Shown: positions 1-9,807 of the stretch, piece by piece
How positions within the stretch are numbered: position 1 is the first letter of the stretch
How the letters are laid out: the number at the start of each line of letters is the position of its first letter
Source of the DNA: Cohnella rhizosphaerae
GTDB lineage: Bacteria > Bacillota > Bacilli > Paenibacillales > Paenibacillaceae
Length of the DNA stretch: 64,000 bases
NCBI RefSeq assembly: GCF_029525575.1
Contig: NZ_JAPDIA010000008.1
Span: 620,001-684,000 of the forward strand
Reading direction: 5' to 3'
The notes under the pieces: generated by a model
What the model saw: the letters and a program-made list of their open reading frames with translations, nothing else
Told to the model about the DNA's origin: nothing
Databases searched by the model: none
Position numbers and translations under genes: made by a program

Positions 1-667
1 CGGGTGATGGCGCACCGCGAGCTCGGGGGGAACGGCGCTCGGCGACGAAGCGAGCGCGGCGCTCGCTTATGCGCTCGGCGTATCCGAGGTCAACGCCTCG
101 ATGGGGCGCATCATCGCCACGCCGACCGCCGGCTCCTGCGGCATCATTCCGGGCGTGTTCGTCAGCACGCAGGAGCGGTTCGGCTGGACCGACGACCGGA
201 TGGTCGAAGCCTTGTTCGCGGCCGGCGCGATCGGCTACGTCATCGCCAATCAGTCGTTCATTTCCGGCGCGGAGGGCGGCTGCCAGGCCGAGGTCGGGTC
301 CGCGGTCGGCATGGCGGCCGGCGCGCTGACGGAGCTGCGCGGCGGCACGCCGGAGCAAGCCGTCCATGCGGTCGGGCTCGCGCTCAAAAATTCGCTTGGC
401 CTCATCTGCGATCCGGTCGGCGGCCTCGTCGAGATTCCGTGCATCGTACGCAACGGCTTCGGCGCGGTGACGGCGCTCGCGGCGGCCGATATGGCGCTGG
501 CCGGCGTGCGCAGCGTCATTCCGTCGGATGAAGTCATCGGCGTCATGAAGGATATCGGCGCGGCCATGCCCGAGGCGCACCGGGAGACGGCGAAGGGCGG
601 ACTTGCCCAGACGCCTACGGGCAAAGCGATCTTAAGCGACCTTCGCAAGAAAGGCGGCCGGTCATGA
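1..667 (+). CDS. sdaAA: L-serine dehydratase, alpha subunit (C-terminal part, frame broken)
   Basis: C-terminal part of the iron-sulfur L-serine dehydratase alpha subunit, which deaminates serine to pyruvate with the beta subunit SdaAB. The gene starts outside the window. Cysteines in TAGSCGIIPG, LICDPVGG and EIPCIVRN are the family's [4Fe-4S] ligand positions. The conserved reading runs in frame 1 up to a run of six G at 25-30, then continues in frame 2 from GTALGDEAS onward, so the run is one base too long for the protein. The stop at 665-667 overlaps the ATG of the next gene (ATGA), implying translational coupling. Family assignment is firm. Whether the break is real is doubtful (see findings). 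Confidence 0.85.
25..30 (+). other. Frame break 1: G6 run, +1 base (sdaAA)
   Basis: Removing one G joins the two halves of the conserved SdaAA sequence (HRELGGTALGDEAS). It is the first of twenty such +1 sites. Confidence 0.8.
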
Positions 668-1894
668 GCGCGAACCCGATCGATTGGAACGGCGCGGCGG
701 CGCCGCTGACGGACGACCTGATCGCCGTAAGACGACAGCTGCACCGTTTTCCCGAGCTCAGCTTCGAGGAACGCGAGACGGCGCGTCTCGTCGCCGATCG
801 GCTCGCCCGGCTCGGATTGACGTGCCGCACGGGCTTCGGCGGGCATGGGGTCGTCGCCGATATCGTCGGCGACGCGGCGGGGCCGACGATCGCGCTCCGC
901 GCCGACATGGACGCGCTGCCGATCGCCGAAGAGACGGGACTGCCGTTCGCCAGCGAGCGGCCCGGCGCGATGCATGCCTGCGGGCACGACGCGCACACCG
1001 CGATGCTGCTCGGAGCCGCCGAGCTGCTGGTCCGGAGCCGGTCGACGCTGAAAGGCACGGTCAGGCTTATATTTCAATCCGCTGAAGAGATCAACGCGGG
1101 CGCGAAGGCGATGATTCGCGAAGGCGTGCTGGAGGGCGTCGGCGAGATCTACGGTCTTCACAACCTGCCGACGCTGTCCGCGGGCTTTGCGTCCGTTCGT
1201 CCCGGTCCGCTGATGGGCTCGGTCGACCGGATCGAGATCGAGATCGAGGGCAAGGGCGCACACGGCGCCATTCCCGATCAAGGCATCGATCCGATCGTTT
1301 GCGCCAGCGCGATCGTCATGTCGCTGCAGAGCCTGGTCTCCCGCGAGACGTCGCCGTTCGAACCCGTCGTCGTAACGATCGGCAGCATCCACGGGGGGAG
1401 ACGCTAACAACGTGATTCCGTCCGTCTGCAAAATGACGGGCACCGTCCGGGCGTTCGACCCCGACGTGAGGGAGCGATTGCCGGAAAGCATCGAGCGGAT
1501 CGTGACGCGAATCGCGGACGGCTACCGCTGCCGTGCGGGCGTCGCTTATATACGCCAGACGCAAGTATTGGTCAACCATCCCGAAGCGGCCAGCCGCGTC
1601 GGCGCGGCGATCGACGCGGTGGCGGGGCCGGGCAGAAGGCTCGAAGCCGTTCCGACGCTTGCCGGCGAGGACTTTTCCGAATATCTGAAGCATGTCCCCG
1701 GCTGCTTCTTCTGGCTGGGCTCGGGTCCGACCGAACATGCGGAGCGCGCATTCGGCCTGCACCATCCCCGCTTCGAGCTGAACGAGGACTGCCTGCCGCT
1801 CGGCGCGGCGCTGCTAGCCGGCATCGCGGCGCGCAGGCTGGAAGAAGGACCGCTCGCATCCGGCTCGCAAGCGGAAGGAGGCGACGCCCGATGA
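664..1894 (+). CDS. M20 family amidohydrolase / aminoacylase-like metallopeptidase (frame broken)
   Basis: Zinc-dependent amidohydrolase of the M20/AmhX-HipO group, which cleaves N-acyl or peptide amides; the substrate is not readable. Metal-site motifs are visible: ALRADMDALPI, HACGHDAHTAM, FQSAEE, GLHNLP, and a late His in GLHHPRFELNED. The dimerisation domain (GKGAHGAIPDQGIDP) lies between. The reading frame breaks at the G6 run 1393-1398. With one G fewer the family motif HGGDANNVIP is restored and the protein is about 409 aa, a normal length. It overlaps sdaAA upstream and the Gfo/Idh gene downstream by ATGA junctions, so the three form one translationally coupled unit, perhaps for amino-acid salvage (inference). 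Confidence 0.85.
1393..1398 (+). other. Frame break 2: G6 run, +1 base (M20 gene)
   Basis: Five G would give GGDANNVIP, a hallmark of M20 amidohydrolases. Six G give a stop four codons later. Confidence 0.85.
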
Positions 1895-2820
1895 AGTTTC
1901 GAACGATCGGGCTGATCGGTACCGATTCCTCCCACGCGACGGCGTTCGCAGAGCTGTTGAACGACCCGAGCCGCCCGCTGCACGTGCCCGGTTACCGCGT
2001 GACGACCGCCTGGCCGGGCGGTTCGCCGGATTTTCCGCTCAGCGCGTCGCGCGTCGACGCGATCATGGAACGTCTAGCGTCCGAGCTTGGCGTCGTTCGC
2101 GCGGCGTCGCCGGAGGCGGTTGCGGCGTCCTGCGACGCGCTGATGCTGCTGTCGATCGACGGCCGGTCGCGCACCGAACTGTTCGGGCGCATTGCGCCGT
2201 ACGGCAAACCCGTCTTTATCGACAAGCCGCTGGCCATTTCCGGACGGGGCGCCGCGGAGGTCGAGGCGCTTGCCCGGACGCACGGCGTCCCGGTTTTCAG
2301 CGTTTCCGCCCTCCGTTACGCCGTGCAGGAAGCCATGCGGCGCGTCTGGGCGTCAGGGACGCCTGTACTCGAAGCGACCGTCAGCGGTCCGATTCATATC
2401 GAGCCGACGCAGTCGGTCTACTATTGGTACGGCATTCATCTCGCCGAGATGCTTTTCACGCTGCTCGGGCCGGACTGCCTGTCCGTCAGGACCGAGCGCT
2501 GCGACGAATGCGACCGCATCGTCGGCGAGTGGGAGGGCGGCCGGACGGGCACGGCCATCTGCAGGCGGCCGGAGGCGGGCTACAGTTACGAGGCCGAAGT
2601 CCGGAGCGGGGATGCGCGCATGCCGCTTCCGATCTCGTCCGACTTCAACATGCATTATGCGGGACTGGTGGCGGACGCGGTTTCCTTTTTCGACTCTGGC
2701 GTCGCGCCGGTTCCGCTCGAAGAGACGCTGGCGATCATCCGGTTTCTGGAGGCCGCGGAAAGCAGTCTTCATGCGGGCGGAGCGCCGATATCGACGGTCG
2801 GCCCCGCGAACAACGCCTGA
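1891..2820 (+). CDS. Gfo/Idh/MocA-like oxidoreductase
   Basis: 309-aa protein with an N-terminal nucleotide-binding start (IGLIGTDSSHATAF) and the EKP-like motif FIDKPLA near residue 112, which in this family carries the catalytic or NAD-contact lysine. It resembles the Gfo/Idh/MocA dehydrogenases that oxidise sugars or cyclitols with NAD(P), but the GxGxxG fingerprint is replaced by GTDSSH, as in a divergent branch, so substrate and even activity are open. It starts inside the stop of the M20 gene (ATGA at 1891) and ends the three-gene unit. No clear terminator follows before the polC promoter. Confidence 0.7.
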   Translation: MKFRTIGLIGTDSSHATAFAELLNDPSRPLHVPGYRVTTAWPGGSPDFPLSASRVDAIMERLASELGVVRAASPEAVAASCDALMLLSIDGRSRTELFGRIAPYGKPVFIDKPLAISGRGAAEVEALARTHGVPVFSVSALRYAVQEAMRRVWASGTPVLEATVSGPIHIEPTQSVYYWYGIHLAEMLFTLLGPDCLSVRTERCDECDRIVGEWEGGRTGTAICRRPEAGYSYEAEVRSGDARMPLPISSDFNMHYAGLVADAVSFFDSGVAPVPLEETLAIIRFLEAAESSLHAGGAPISTVGPANNA

Positions 2821-2848
2821 TCGTCCCCGGAATGTCGTTCTTTGACTA

Positions 2849-2877
2849 TTGCTGCCGCAAAGTCTATCAGGTAGAAT
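2849..2877 (+). promoter_or_regulatory. Probable sigma-A promoter of polC
   Basis: TTGCTG (2849-2854), 17-base spacer, TAGAAT (2872-2877). It lies directly downstream of the Gfo/Idh gene and about 85 bases before the polC start. Confidence 0.5.
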
Positions 2878-2899
2878 AATAGAACAAGTACGAGAACAG

Positions 2900-2961
2900 A
2901 AAGCTTCCCGACTTTAACTGCCGCAGGCATTCGCCTTGCGGGAGCGCGGTCGGGGGGCTTT
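2900..2961 (+). promoter_or_regulatory. Long leader hairpin in front of polC
   Basis: A 13-bp stem (AAAGCTTCCCGAC at 2900-2912 with GTCGGGGGGCTTT at 2949-2961, two G-U pairs) encloses a second stem (CCGCAGGC 2921-2928 with GCCTTGCGG 2933-2941). A short T-tract follows and runs straight into the TTG/ATG start region of polC. It could be an intrinsic terminator for upstream transcripts or an attenuator controlling polC. Confidence 0.55.
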
Positions 2962-2966
2962 TGTTG

Positions 2967-5900
2967 TTGAAAGGGATGAATCTTTCGAATATGTTGCCGA
3001 AGCCCGATCAGAGGAAAAGGTTCGAACTGCTGCTGGCGCAAGCGGAGATACCGGGCGACTGGATCGACGCCCATTTCCGCGACGGTTACATAGAGAGAGT
3101 CGAAGTGAGCAAGGCGAACCGCAGCTGGCGCTTCCACTTCGTCAAGGAATCGCTGCTGCCGCCGCCGGTCTATGCCGGTTTTCACAGCCGCGTCAGGGAC
3201 AAGCTCGGTCACCTCGCGCAGATCGAAATGTGCGTTCGTTACGCGGAGACGATCGCCACGGGCGAGCTGCTGCTGCATTATTGGCCGCTGTTCGTCGAGT
3301 GGATGCAAAGCGAGTTCGCTTCGGTCAACGGCTGGCTGGGCAAAGCAAGGCCCGAGACGGAAGGCGAACTGTTGACGCTGTTCATGCTGAACGAGGCGAG
3401 CCTGGAAATGGCGCGCAAGAAGACCGTCGACACGTACGCGGCCAAGTTTTTCGAGGAGCGGTTCGGCCGTGCCTGCCGCATCAAGCTCGCCGTAGGCGAG
3501 AAGCAGCAGGAGGCCGTCGAGGCGTTCATGCAGCGGCAGCTCGAGGAGGAGCGGATGCACGTCCGCAAGCTGATGGAGAGCATGCCCGAGGAGGCGCCGC
3601 CGGAGGATTCGGGCGGAGAAGCGCCGCAGACGCTCCAGCACGGCTACGAGATCAAAGACGATGCGGTGCCGATCCAGAACATCCAGGAGGAAGAAAAGAA
3701 AGCGACGGTGCAGGGCACGGTGTTCGGCCTGGAGGTCAAGGAGCTGCGCAACGGCAACACGCTTTATCAGTTCCACGTGACCGACTACACGGATTCGCTC
3801 ACCGTCAAGATGTTCGGCAAGACGAAGGAAGACGTCAAAATGCTGAACCTGCTCGCGAACGGCAAATGGGTGAAGCTCCGCGGGCGCGTCGAATACGACC
3901 GCTTCCTCAACCCGCCGGAGCTCGTCATGATGCCGAGCGACCTCAAGGAGATCAATGGTCCGAAGCCGCGCAAGGACGAGTCGGGCGACAAGCGCGTCGA
4001 GTTCCACCTGCACACGTCCATGAGCACGATGGACGCGATCGCGCCGGTCGACGCCTATATCAAGACGGCGGCCAAGTGGGGGCACAAGGCGATCGCGGTC
4101 ACCGACCACGCGAACGTGCAATGCTTTCCCGAAGCCGCGAAGGCCGCCAAGAAAAACGGCATCAAGATGATCTACGGCGTGGAAGCCAACGTCGTAAACG
4201 ACGCGGTCGACATCGTGCTGAACGCCCGCGACACCGTGCTCGCGGAAGAGACGTTCGTCGTATTCGACATCGAGACGACCGGCCTGTCGGTCACGGCCAA
4301 CAAGATCATCGAGCTTGCGGGCGTCAAAGTGAAGGAAGGCAGGGAGATCGGACGCTTTTCCACGTTCATCGATCCGCACGAGCCGATTCCGTACAACATT
4401 CAGCAGCTCACGAGCATCACGGACGAGATGGTCGCGGGCGCTCCGGAGCTCGAGCCGAAGCTGACCGAGTTTCTCGAATTCGCGGGCGACGCCGTGCTGG
4501 TCGCGCACAACGCCCGCTTCGATATCGGCTTCATTCAGCACAACTGCAAGCAGCTCGGACTGCCGCAGCCGACGAACCCCGTCCTGGATACGCTGGAACT
4601 GGCCCGGTATTTGCATCCGTCGATGAAAAACCACCGGCTCAACACGCTGGCGAACCTGTATAAGGTCAGTCTCGAAAACCATCACCGCGCCATCGACGAC
4701 ACGATCGCCCTGGCCGGCGTGCTGGAGGGGCTGCTGAAGGACGCGCAGACCCGCGGCATTACCCGGATGGCGCGCCTCAACGAGGTGAACGAGAACAGCT
4801 GGAAAACGACCCGTCCGTTCCACTGTTGCATCTACATGCTGAACGCGACCGGCAAGAAGAACCTGTACAAGCTCATCTCGCTGTCGCATACGGACTATTT
4901 TCACCGCGTCGCCTGCATTCCCCGTAGCAAGCTGATCGAGCATCGGGAAGGGCTGCTCGTCGTCTCGGGCTGCGAGAAGGGCGAATTTTACGAAGCGGTG
5001 CTGAACAAGTCGGAGGAAGAGGCTGCCGAGGTCGCGCAATTTTACGACATTCTCGAGATTCAGCCGCTCGATTTTTACATGCACCTGCTGGACAAAGGGC
5101 TTGTCGGCAGCAGGGCGGAGCTCGAGCAGTCGCTGCGCAAGATCGTCGCCATCGGCGAACGGCTCGGCAAGCCGGTCATCGCGACCGGCAATACGCATTA
5201 TCTGGAGCCTCGGGACAAGCTGTACCGCGACATTACGATCCACGGGATTACGGGCTTCAGCCCGCTCAAGGACCAGCGCAAGCCCGACGCGCACTTCCGG
5301 ACGACGACGGAGATGCTCGACGCCTTCGCCTTCCTCGGCAAGGACAAAGCGTTCGAGGTCGTCGTGACCAACACGAACGAGCTGGCGGACCGTTTCGAGG
5401 ACATCAAGCTGTTCCCCGACGAGCTGTTCACGCCGAACATCGAAGGGGCCGACGAAGAGATTCGCAATACGTGCTACGCGACCGCCCGCGAGCTGTACGG
5501 GGAAGATCTGCCGCAGGTCGTCATCGACCGGCTGGAAAAGGAGCTCGTCCCGATCATCAAGTACGGCTTCTCGGCGAACTATCTGATCTCGGAGCGGCTC
5601 GTCAAAAAAGTCCAACCGCGACGGCTATCTCGTCGGTTCGCGGGGCTCGGTCGGCTCGAGCGTCGTCGCGACGTTCCTCGGCATTTCCGAGGTCAACCCG
5701 CTGCCCGCGCATTACTTGTGCCGCAACCCCGCGTGCAAGCATCAGGAATGGTTCCTCGACGGCAGCGTGCCCAGCGGCTTCGACTTGCCGGACAAGGCTT
5801 GCCCGGACTGCGGCACGATGATGCGCGGCGAAGGCCAGGACATCCCGTTCGAGACGTTCCTCGGCTTCAAGGGGGACAAGGTACCCGATATCGACTTGAA

Positions 5901-7308
5901 CTTCTCGGGCGAATACCAGCCGCATGCGCATAACTTCACCAAGGAGATGTTCGGGGAAAAAGGCGTATTCCGGGCGGGCACGATCGGGACGGTCGCGGAA
6001 AAAACCGGCTTCGGGTTCGCGAGGAAGTACCAGGAGGAGCACGGCAAAAACTGGCGCGGCGCCGAACTGAACCGTCTCGCCCAGGGCGTGACGGGCGTCA
6101 AGCGGAGCACGGGCCAGCATCCGGGCGGCATCGTCGTCGTTCCCGATTATATGGAAGTCGAGGACATTACGCCGGTCCAGTACCCGGCCGACGATACGAG
6201 CGCGGAGTGGAAGACGACCCACTTCGACTATCACGCCTTCGACGCCAACCTGCTCAAGCTCGATATTCTCGGACACGACGATCCGACGATGATGCGGATG
6301 CTTCAGGATTTGACCGGCGTCGATCCGACGACGATCCCGATGAACGATCCGAAGGTCATGAGCCTGTTCAACTCGGTCGAGGCGCTCGGCATCCAGCCGC
6401 ACCAGATCAAGTCCCAGGTCGCCACCTTCGGCGTGCCGGAGATGGGCACCCGGTTCGTGCGCCAGATGCTCGAGGAGACGAAGCCGTCGTCGTTCGCGGA
6501 TCTGCTGCAAATATCGGGACTGTCGCACGGGACGGGCGTATGGCTCGGCAACGCGCAGGAACTGATCAAGAACGGCACGTGCACGATCAAGACCGTTATC
6601 GGCTGTCGCGACGACATCATGCTGTTTCTCATCTACAAAGCGGGCATGGACGCGTCGCTCGCGTTCAAGATTACGGAGAGCGTGCGGAAGGGCAAGGGGC
6701 TTACGCCCGAATGGATCGAAGAGATGAAGCGCTGCGGCGTGCCGCAATGGTATATCGATTCGTGTCTTCGGATCGAGTACATGTTCCCGAAGGCGCATGC
6801 CGCCGCCTATGTCATCTCGGCCGTGCGGACCGCCTACTTCAAGCTTTATTATCCGATCCATTACTATGCGACGTACTTCTCGGTGCGGGCGGCCGACTTC
6901 GACGTCGAGCTGTTCTGCCAGGGCTACGAAGCGCTCCTGAAGGCGATGACCGAGATCGAGGCGAAGGGCTTCCAGGCGCTGCCGAAGGAGAAAAACATGA
7001 TTCCGATCCTCGAGATGGGGCTGGAGATGACGGCGCGCGGCTTCAAGGTCAAGCCGCTCGACCTGTACCGGTCGGACGCTACCCGGTTCATCGTGGACGG
7101 CGACGCGCTCATCCCGCCGTTCTCGGCGGTCGCCGGCATCGGCGAAAACGCGGCGCGCAACATCGCGGCCTCGCGCGCGGACGGCGACTACCTGTCGATC
7201 GAAGACTTCCAGCAGCGCTCCAAGGCGACGAAGACGATCATCGAGCTGCTGACGACGATGGGCTGCTTCCGCGGCTTGCCGGAGTCGAACCAACTGGCGC
7301 TTTTCTAA
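2967..7308 (+). CDS. polC: DNA polymerase III alpha subunit, PolC type (frame broken)
   Basis: Replicative polymerase of low-GC Gram-positives with built-in proofreading. Domains in order: N-terminal domain; OB fold (around VQGTVFGLEVKE); PHP domain (EFHLHTSMSTMDA, AVTDHAN); DEDDh exonuclease (FDIETTGL, AHNARFDIGF, HHRAIDDT); polymerase core with SRGSVGSSVVATFLGI, a four-cysteine zinc site (CRNPACKHQ, CPDCG) and the PDIDLNFSGEYQ active-site motif; C-terminal finger and HhH region. The frame breaks at an A6 run (5604-5609). Five A give LVKKSNRDGYLVGSRGS, exactly the family sequence, and a total of about 1,446 aa, the usual size. TTG at 2967 is chosen for its spacing from a G-rich Shine-Dalgarno; TTG 2961 or ATG 2976 are possible. 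The gene is essential, so a true disruption is implausible. Confidence 0.95.
5604..5609 (+). other. Frame break 3: A6 run, +1 base (polC)
   Basis: The context A AAA AAG is also a classical -1 slippery heptamer, as used in E. coli dnaX. With five A the polymerase frame is continuous. Confidence 0.85.
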
Positions 7309-7372
7309 GGCTTGCGCGACAGCGGGGGGCAAGGCGGCGTCTGCGCCCGGCCGGGGCTTCCTGAATATTGCA

Positions 7373-7402
7373 TTGCAAGGGGCCTGGCGGTTATGGTATA
7401 TT
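7373..7402 (+). promoter_or_regulatory. Promoter of the rimP-nusA-infB operon
   Basis: TTGCAA (7373-7378), 18-base spacer, TATATT (7397-7402) with an extended -10 TG one base upstream. Confidence 0.6.
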
Positions 7403-7437
7403 ATTTCTGGTAATCATGTGGATATCACTGTCTGCAG

Positions 7438-7459
7438 AAGAGTGGGGAAACCCACTCTT
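7438..7459 (+). promoter_or_regulatory. Leader hairpin of the nusA operon
   Basis: Perfect 9-bp stem AAGAGTGGG/CCCACTCTT closed by a GAAA tetraloop, lying in the 5' leader between promoter and rimP and followed by short T-rich stretches. Its place suggests an attenuator or NusA/ribosome-linked leader element (inference). Confidence 0.6.
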
Positions 7460-7534
7460 TTACGTTTTGCATAGGCACTTTTGCATGTGCGATGCTGCAG
7501 ATATCCATTTGAAGCAATCGGGAGGTCTGGTCAT

Positions 7535-7996
7535 TTGAGCGTTTCGAAGATCAAATCCGCGGTCGAGCAGCTGGTCGCCCCCTTCGTGGAGGAGAACGGC
7601 TTCGAGCTGGTGGATGTAGAATACGTCAAGGAAGGCAGCAATTACTTTCTGCGCGTGTTCGTGGACAAGGCGGGCGGCATCGATATCGACGACTGCGGCC
7701 GGGTGTCCGAATATTTAAGCGGGAAGCTCGACGAAGCCGACCCGATCCCCGAAGCTTACTTCCTCGAAGTGAGCTCGCCGGGCGCCGAACGTCCCCTGAA
7801 GAAAGCGGAGGACGTCGCTTCTGCTGTCGGCAAACATGTATTCGTTACGACCTATGAGCCGGTGGACGGCGCCAAGGAATTCGAAGGCAGCCTGGACGGC
7901 TTCGACGGCAGCGTGATGACCGTGACCGTCGGGCGCAAGCGCCATGAGATTCCTTACGATAAAGTGGCTTCCGCGAGGCTGGCCATCGTCTTTTAA
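7535..7996 (+). CDS. rimP: Ribosome maturation factor RimP
   Basis: RimP helps assemble the 30S subunit. The 153-aa protein has the family's N-terminal alpha/beta domain (EENGFELVDVEYVKEG, NYFLRVFVDKAGGIDIDDC) with the typical LEVSSPGAERPLKK motif, and the C-terminal SH3-like barrel. Start at TTG 7535 is fixed by GGGAGGT eight bases upstream and gives the normal length. It is the first gene of the nusA operon, 26 bases before nusA. Confidence 0.95.
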   Translation: MSVSKIKSAVEQLVAPFVEENGFELVDVEYVKEGSNYFLRVFVDKAGGIDIDDCGRVSEYLSGKLDEADPIPEAYFLEVSSPGAERPLKKAEDVASAVGKHVFVTTYEPVDGAKEFEGSLDGFDGSVMTVTVGRKRHEIPYDKVASARLAIVF

Positions 7997-8022
7997 TTTG
8001 CGAGAGGAGGAGAGCAGGAGCT

Positions 8023-9120
8023 ATGAGCATGGAGTTTATTGAAGCCTTGGGCGAGATCGAACGCGACAAAGGCATCGCCAAGGATGTCCTCATCGAGGCC
8101 ATCGAAGCGGCACTCATCTCCAGCTATAAACGCAATTTCAATACGGCGCAGAACGTCCGCGTCGACATTAATCGCAATACCGGCCTGATCAAAGTGTACG
8201 CGCGCAAGACCGTCGTCGACGAGGTGCTCGACCCGCGCCTCGAGATCGCGATCGACGCTGCCCGCTCCATCAACCCGCACTATCAGATCGAGGATATCGC
8301 CGAGATCGAGGTGACGCCGCGGGATTTCGGACGGATCGCGGCCCAGACGGCCAAGCAGGTCGTCACCCAGCGCATCCGCGAGGCGGAACGCGGACTGATC
8401 TACCATGCGTACGTGGACAAAGAGCAGGATATCGTGACCGGCATCATCCAGCGCATCGACATGCGCAACCTTTACGTCGACCTGGGCAAGGTCGAGGCGG
8501 CGCTGCCGCTCACCGAGCTGATGCCGACCGACAAGTTCAAGCAGGGAGACCGGGTAAAGTCTTATATCACGAAGGTCGAGAATACGAGCAAGGGGCCGCA
8601 GATCATTTTGTCGCGCACGCACCCCGGGCTGCTCAAGCGGCTGTTCGAACTCGAAGTGCCCGAGATTTTCGACGGCACGGTCGAGATCCGTTCGGTCGCG
8701 CGCGAAGCGGGCTTCCGCTCGAAGATCGCCGTTCACTCGCGCACGGAAGAGGTCGATCCGATCGGCTCCTGCGTCGGACAGAAGGGCGTGCGGGTACAGA
8801 CGATCGTGAACGAGCTGAAGGGCGAGAAGATCGATATCGTCCGCTGGTCCGACGCCGTCGAAGAATACGTCGCCAACGCGCTCAGCCCTTCCAAGGTGCT
8901 GGAGGTCATCGTGTTCGAAGCCGAAAAGATGGCGCGCGTCATCGTGCCGGATTACCAGCTGTCGCTCGCGATCGGCATCAAGGGTCAGAACGCGCGGCTC
9001 GCCGCGAAGCTGACCGGATGGAAGATCGACATCAAGAGCGAGACGCAGGCGGAGCAGGAGTACGGCCGTCCGCGGACGGAAGGCATTGCCATGCACCAGG
9101 ACAGCGTGACGATCGATTAA
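8023..9120 (+). CDS. nusA: Transcription termination/antitermination factor NusA
   Basis: NusA binds RNA polymerase and nascent RNA and modulates pausing, termination and antitermination. The 365-aa protein shows the NusA N-terminal domain (MEFIEALGEIERDKGI), an S1 domain near residues 135-200, and two KH domains (IGSCVGQKGVRVQTIVNEL; IGIKGQNARLAAKLTGWKID). It lacks the extra acidic C-terminal repeats of proteobacterial NusA, as expected in Firmicutes. ATG 8023 or 8029 can serve; the Shine-Dalgarno is within GAGGAGGAGAG upstream. Confidence 0.97.
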   Translation: MSMEFIEALGEIERDKGIAKDVLIEAIEAALISSYKRNFNTAQNVRVDINRNTGLIKVYARKTVVDEVLDPRLEIAIDAARSINPHYQIEDIAEIEVTPRDFGRIAAQTAKQVVTQRIREAERGLIYHAYVDKEQDIVTGIIQRIDMRNLYVDLGKVEAALPLTELMPTDKFKQGDRVKSYITKVENTSKGPQIILSRTHPGLLKRLFELEVPEIFDGTVEIRSVAREAGFRSKIAVHSRTEEVDPIGSCVGQKGVRVQTIVNELKGEKIDIVRWSDAVEEYVANALSPSKVLEVIVFEAEKMARVIVPDYQLSLAIGIKGQNARLAAKLTGWKIDIKSETQAEQEYGRPRTEGIAMHQDSVTID

Positions 9121-9168
9121 TTTTCAAGCGGCAATCATATAGACGGTCCGCATGGGAGGCGATAAACC

Positions 9169-9485
9169 TTGAGACCGAGGAAGATACCGCAGCGCAAATG
9201 CATCGCCAGCCAGGAAATGATGCCTAAAAAAAGAGCTCATCCGCATCGTCCGGTCGCCGACGGGGGGAGATCTCCCTCGATCTGACGGGTAAAAAACCCG
9301 GTAGGGGCGCCTATCTGTGCGGCAAGCTGTCCTACTTCAAGCTGGCCAAGAAGACGAAGGCGCTGGAACGCGCGCTCAAGGCGCCCGTGCCGCCCGAGGT
9401 CTACGATCGGCTGGAAGAAGAGTTTTTGAAGCTTGAGGGCGAATTCATCGCCGCGAAGGAGTTGGATGACGGCGATGACGACTAG
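9169..9485 (+). CDS. rnpM: YlxR family RNase P modulator (two frame breaks)
   Basis: Small RNA-binding protein of the YlxR/DUF448 family; the B. subtilis member was renamed RnpM for binding RNase P RNA and modulating its activity. Visible family motifs: RKIPQRKCIASQEMMPKKELIRIVR and GKKPGRGAYLCGKL, the latter being the conserved GRGAY loop. Start is TTG 9169 with GGGAGG ten bases upstream. Two homopolymers each carry an extra base (A7 at 9226-9232, G6 at 9262-9267), so the gene is invisible as a single ORF in the sequence as given. With both corrected it is about 104 aa, ends in an acidic tail and overlaps ylxQ. Confidence 0.85.
9226..9232 (+). other. Frame break 4: A7 run, +1 base (rnpM)
   Basis: Six A give MPKKELIRIVR; seven break the frame. 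Confidence 0.8.
9262..9267 (+). other. Frame break 5: G6 run, +1 base (rnpM)
   Basis: Five G give SPTGEISLDLTGKKPGRGAY. It lies only 30 bases from the previous site. Confidence 0.8.
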
Positions 9486-9807
9486 CGACAAGACGCTGTC
9501 GCGGCTGGGGCTCGCCATGCGGGCCGGGAAGCTCGTCTCCGGGGACGAGACGGTGCTCAAGAGCATTCGCGCGGGCGAAGCGAAGCTGGTGGTGATCGCC
9601 CGCGACGCTTCCGACAATACGCGCAAGAAAGTGGCGGACAAATGCGCAACCTATGGCGTAGAGCTGCTCGCCGGCTACTCCCGGTACGACCTGGGAGGCG
9701 CCGTCGGCAAGCCCGAACGCGTGCTGTTCGCCGTCACGGACCAAGGCTTCGCGAATCTCGTTCGCGAGGGCTTCGTTCAACATTCGGAGGTGGAGAATAT
9801 TGAGTAA
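9466..9807 (+). CDS. ylxQ: L7Ae/L30e/S12e/Gadd45 family ribosomal protein YlxQ
   Basis: Small RNA-binding protein of the L7Ae family (about 110-113 aa), in the position where ylxQ (rplGA) sits between ylxR and infB in Firmicutes. Motifs: LSRLGLAMRAGKLVSGDETVLKSIRAGEAKLVVIARDAS and the later EVLLAGYSRYDLGGAVGKPE-like core. The first methionines (9466, 9475) are both possible; AAGGAG lies just upstream. It overlaps the end of rnpM and runs 8 bases into infB, which indicates tight co-translation. Confidence 0.85.
   Translation: MTAMTTSDKTLSRLGLAMRAGKLVSGDETVLKSIRAGEAKLVVIARDASDNTRKKVADKCATYGVELLAGYSRYDLGGAVGKPERVLFAVTDQGFANLVREGFVQHSEVENIE

Noticed and set aside
2769..5615. Antisense open frame of about 950 codons over polC
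   Set aside because: GC-rich codon use leaves the opposite strand open; the sense frame has all PolC motifs, the antisense protein only low-complexity Arg/Asp/Leu sequence.
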